Shown here: piece after piece, positions 27,449 through 30,425 of the stretch
How the letters are laid out: the number at the start of each line of letters is the position of its first letter
How positions within the stretch are numbered: the stretch's first letter is position 1
Source: Candidatus Eiseniibacteriota bacterium
GTDB lineage: Bacteria; Eisenbacteria; RBG-16-71-46
NCBI GenBank assembly: GCA_023249815.1
Contig: JAHFBX010000001.1
Span: 431-30,855, forward strand
Reading direction: 5' to 3'
DNA: 30,425 bases
Notes under the pieces: generated by a model
Database searches by the model: none
The model's input: only the letters and a program-made list of their open reading frames with translations
Told to the model about the DNA's origin: nothing
Position numbers and translations under genes: made by a program

Positions 27449-30425
27449 CGCGTCGCCCCGTTCAGCGCCCGGAGGTAGGCCTCGATGAGCGAGCGGTAGC
27501 GCGCGGGCACGCGGTCGGCGTCGGCCTTGAGCAAGTCCTGCCGCAGGCGGTCGTTCTCGCGGAACAGCTCGCGCGGCAGCGCGCCCGGCGAGGGGTGCGC
27601 CACGTCCTCGCCTCGCCTCGCCTCGCGCTCGGGATCGAAGTCGCGCCGATGGACCGAGCGCTGCGCGTCCAGGAGCCGTGACAGGATCTGCGTCTGCTTC
27701 TGCTCCAGGTCGCCGTCCATCTGGCCCTGGCGGATCGTCTCCTCGGCCTGCTGCATGTCCCGCTCGGCCTGGTCCAGCCGGCCGAGCAGGCTCTTCCTGG
27801 CCTCCTCGTCGCGGCGCACGTCGGCCAGCTGCTCGCGGATGCGGCGCTGCTCGTCGGCGAGGCGGCGCATCTCGGCCTCGTCGCCCTGCGTCATGGCCAT
27901 CTGGCGCGACAGTTTCCGCGCGATCTCCCGCGACTGGCGGTTCAACTGGCTCTGGAGCTTACCCACTTCTCCGAGGCGCTGCGAGGCGCTCTTACCGCCG
28001 CTGCCGGCGCCGGGTTGCTTGCACATGGAGGCCTCGGCGGCACGCAACTCCTTCACGGCCTGGTTCAAAGACGCGGTGGCGCCGCGACCGCTTCGCTCGC
28101 CGCGTTCGCGCCCGCCCTGGGACATCTCGCGGCCCGACTGCGACAGCCCCTGCATGGCGCGGCCAAGCGCGGCGTTGATCTTGTTCGAGAGGAACGGCGT
28201 CTGCTGCGACAGCGCGGCGAGAGAGTCCGCGACGCGCGCGACACCCTCCGAAAGATCGGTCTGCGCCTCGCTCGCCTGCGCGGCCGTGCGCTCGGCGTCG
28301 AGGTTCTCCTGCGAGGCGCGCGACAGCGACACCAGATCCTGCGACGCCCGGCGCACGGCGGCGAGATTGCGTTCGTCCTGCTCCTGCTGCTGCTGCTGGG
28401 CGCTCGCGCGCAGCGACTGCGAGGCGCGCGACAGGCTCTCGCTCGCCTGCTTGCCCGAACTCTGGGCGCCCTGAGAGTCGCCCTGCTCGCTCTGCGAGCT
28501 CGCGCTGTCCTGCTCCTTCGCCGCGTTTTCCGAGAGCTCGCGCGCCGCCTCCTCGAGCCGCGCCTGCGCCTCCTTCATCTCACTCTGCGTCGCGGCGTCC
28601 TTCGCATCCTTCGACAGCTCGCGCGATTCCTCGGCCGCCTTGGCCTGGCGCTCGCCAAGCTCCTGGCGCGAAGCCTCCGGCTGGCGCTCGCTGTTCGAGC
28701 GCGTATCGCGCTCGGCCTCTGTCCGCTCGGCATGCTCGCGATTGAGTTCGTCCTGGCGCGACTTTAGATCTTCGGCGCGACGGGCGAGTGCCTCCAGCCG
28801 CTCCTCCTCGCGCAGCTGCTTCAGCAATTCCATGCTCCGATCCAGCTGCTCCAACATGTCGCGATTCTGCTGCTGCATCTGCGGTAGCGTCTCCTCCATC
28901 TGGCGGCGGTCCATGCGCTGCAGTGCCTCCTGCATCCGCTTGAGCGCGTCCTTGAACTCCTCGGACTGGATCTGCCGCAGCAGCTCGCTCATCTCCTTGA
29001 GCTTGCGCTGGAGCTGCTCCTGGAACGCCTGGCGCTCGGCCGCCTGCTCCAGGCTCTCGCGCATCTCCTTCGCGGCCTCGTGGACCTGCTGCGCCACGGC
29101 CTGCTGGCGCTCGGTGGCGCGCTTCATCTCCTCGGCGCGCTCGAACGACGGTTCCTGCCGGCCCTGCGTCTGCGGCTGCCGCTGCAGCTTGTCGAGCGAC
29201 TTCTGCAGCTCCTTCGCCTGTTCGGCCGCGCGCTCGAGCGCCTTGGCGACGTTCTCCTGGCGCTGCTCGAGCGAGGCATAGAGTTCCGTGAGCGACGGGA
29301 AGCGCACCCGGAACTCGCCGCTCGTCGCGCGTCCATGCGGGCCCGGACGCGCATTGTCGAGCGCCACGAAGCGGAACACACCGCTCTCGCCGGGCAGCAG
29401 CGCGAGCGGGGACGCGTCCCACTGCGACGTGGCGCGTGCCTCACGCGGCTCGTCGGCGAACGCCGCGAGGCGCGCCTCGGTCCAGGCGTCGGACGCGGTC
29501 TTCCGCCACTCGAGTCGAAGTTCGGAGACGCCGAGGTCGTCCTGCGCCAGCACGTCGAACGGCAGCTGCTGTCCCGTGGGCAGGTCCACGTCGCCGGTGG
29601 GAAGCGCCACCGTGAGCACGGGCGGGGCGTCGGGAATGGCGCTCAACCGGTAGCGGAAGCGGCCCTCGCCGGTGGTGCCGCGACCGAACAGCTCCCATTC
29701 GCCATCGCCGTCCACCACCAACGTGCCGCGCCAGCGACGCGGCGTCACCGCGCTCCACGGCGTAGCCGATCCGCCGCGCACGGCGGCGGAGAGCGACTCG
29801 AGGTCGCGGTCGAACGTCACCTCCACGACGGCGCGCGAACCGGCGAGCGCGGTCAGGTCACCACGCGTCCCGCTCACCGCTTGGAGCGGGAGCCGGGCGT
29901 ACGCGGGCGACGTGATCATGGTGGAGAAGCTGAGCGCGCGCGGTTCGCCGGTGAGCGAGATGCGATAGCGCGGGCTCGAGACGGCGGCGACGCGTACGGC
30001 GTAGTCACGGGCTCGCGTCACCGGTGGCAGGTCGAACCGCCACCGCCGAGCGCCCTGCGTGTTCGACTCCAGCACGGCCTCGGGTGCCACGCCATCGCCG
30101 AGCAACCGGGGGGCCGAGGCGCTGCCCTCGACGCGCGCGCGCACCGCGAGCGAGGCGCCCGGCACGAGCGTGACATCCCCGGGTTCCACGGCGACCGTCA
30201 CCACAGGTGCGGCCGTCTCCGGCCGCCACAGCGTGCGCCAGGCGTCGAGCGTGGCCTGCGGGGCGAGCGCCACCGCAGCCGTGAGCGAGAGCAGGGCCGC
30301 GGACGTGGCGAGGATCGGCGCGCGCGACTCGAGCGGCGGCACGGTCTCGTCCACCGGCGTGTTCGCGAGCCGGCGCACGGTCTCACCACGCACGGCATCG
30401 GCGAGCTCGCCCGACGTGTGTGCCG
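27445..30425 (-). CDS. DUF4175-like membrane protein with long coiled coil, 5' end beyond the window
   Basis: The frame is open to the window edge, so the N-terminus is missing; the first in-frame GTG at 30393 is not a convincing start. What remains, over 980 residues, begins with a region reading AVRGETVRRLAN, a hydrophobic segment (ILATSAALLSLTAAVALA), then beta-rich Ig-like sequence with VTVAVEPGDVTLVPGASL and an extracytoplasmic region (QDDLGVSELRLEWRK). From about base 29300 down to 27500 it is almost wholly Gln/Glu/Arg/Lys/Ala heptad-like coiled coil (LYASLEQRQENVAKALERAAEQ and many KEMSELLRQ-type stretches). This order matches DUF4175/TIGR02302-like proteins. Such genes often lie near MoxR ATPase, DUF58 and von Willebrand-type genes; those would be upstream, outside the window. 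Confidence 0.82.
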   Translation of the reverse strand, partial: AHTSGELADAVRGETVRRLANTPVDETVPPLESRAPILATSAALLSLTAAVALAPQATLDAWRTLWRPETAAPVVTVAVEPGDVTLVPGASLAVRARVEGSASAPRLLGDGVAPEAVLESNTQGARRWRFDLPPVTRARDYAVRVAAVSSPRYRISLTGEPRALSFSTMITSPAYARLPLQAVSGTRGDLTALAGSRAVVEVTFDRDLESLSAAVRGGSATPWSAVTPRRWRGTLVVDGDGEWELFGRGTTGEGRFRYRLSAIPDAPPVLTVALPTGDVDLPTGQQLPFDVLAQDDLGVSELRLEWRKTASDAWTEARLAAFADEPREARATSQWDASPLALLPGESGVFRFVALDNARPGPHGRATSGEFRVRFPSLTELYASLEQRQENVAKALERAAEQAKELQKSLDKLQRQPQTQGRQEPSFERAEEMKRATERQQAVAQQVHEAAKEMRESLEQAAERQAFQEQLQRKLKEMSELLRQIQSEEFKDALKRMQEALQRMDRRQMEETLPQMQQQNRDMLEQLDRSMELLKQLREEERLEALARRAEDLKSRQDELNREHAERTEAERDTRSNSERQPEASRQELGERQAKAAEESRELSKDAKDAATQSEMKEAQARLEEAARELSENAAKEQDSASSQSEQGDSQGAQSSGKQASESLSRASQSLRASAQQQQQEQDERNLAAVRRASQDLVSLSRASQENLDAERTAAQASEAQTDLSEGVARVADSLAALSQQTPFLSNKINAALGRAMQGLSQSGREMSQGGRERGERSGRGATASLNQAVKELRAAEASMCKQPGAGSGGKSASQRLGEVGKLQSQLNRQSREIARKLSRQMAMTQGDEAEMRRLADEQRRIREQLADVRRDEEARKSLLGRLDQAERDMQQAEETIRQGQMDGDLEQKQTQILSRLLDAQRSVHRRDFDPEREARRGEDVAHPSPGALPRELFRENDRLRQDLLKADADRVPARYRSLIEAYLRALNGATR

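Overview
The window is a gene-dense, GC-rich stretch (hand-counted lines run about 62-70% G+C) from a Gram-negative bacterium. Outer-membrane proteins (FadL-type barrel, OmpA-type protein with thrombospondin-3 repeats), a lipoprotein, a membrane-bound c-di-AMP synthase and a DUF4175-type protein point to an uncultured high-GC lineage of the FCB kind (Eisenbacteria- or Gemmatimonas-like). That placement is inference; the window holds no rRNA. No CRISPR array, IS element or phage was seen.

Layout. (1) 1-2576, plus: a DUF885 zinc-peptidase-like protein, translationally coupled to an exported alpha/beta-hydrolase-like protein without a serine nucleophile. (2) 2595-7138, minus: a probable operon fadD-like acyl-CoA ligase, FadL-like porin, SGNH/GDSL-like lipoprotein. 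(3) 7368-11595, plus and divergent from it: TPR protein, thiolase, and fused enoyl-CoA hydratase/3-hydroxyacyl-CoA dehydrogenase, all with overlapping start and stop codons. Regions 2 and 3 together look like a locus for hydrolysing, importing, activating and beta-oxidising lipids; no acyl-CoA dehydrogenase is present here. (4) 11744-12751, plus: an HtrA-like protease with no visible signal peptide, then a clear terminator. (5) 13123-18502, minus: tRNA(CAU), tilS, hpt, ftsH, preceded by a good sigma70-like promoter. (6) 18689-22359, minus: DinB-like protein, folP, cdaA and a Cas4/RecB-like plus RNase H-like nuclease. (7) 22594-24072, plus: OmpA-family protein. (8) 24145-30425, minus: DUF4175-like protein (cut by the window edge), TPR protein, and a protein of the family often mislabelled 'asparagine synthetase B'.

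The most striking element is an in-frame 444-residue intein inside FtsH. It sits directly after the pore-loop sequence MFVGVGA, between Walker A and Walker B. It has a complete set of splicing residues (Ser1, TxxH, terminal His-Asn, Ser+1), two LAGLIDADG-type motifs with both acidic residues kept, and an extra helix-turn-helix segment between the splicing and endonuclease parts. Other points for a second look are a CAU tRNA placed just upstream of tilS, several enzymes with substituted active-site residues, and the three-gene cluster of unknown function at the right end.
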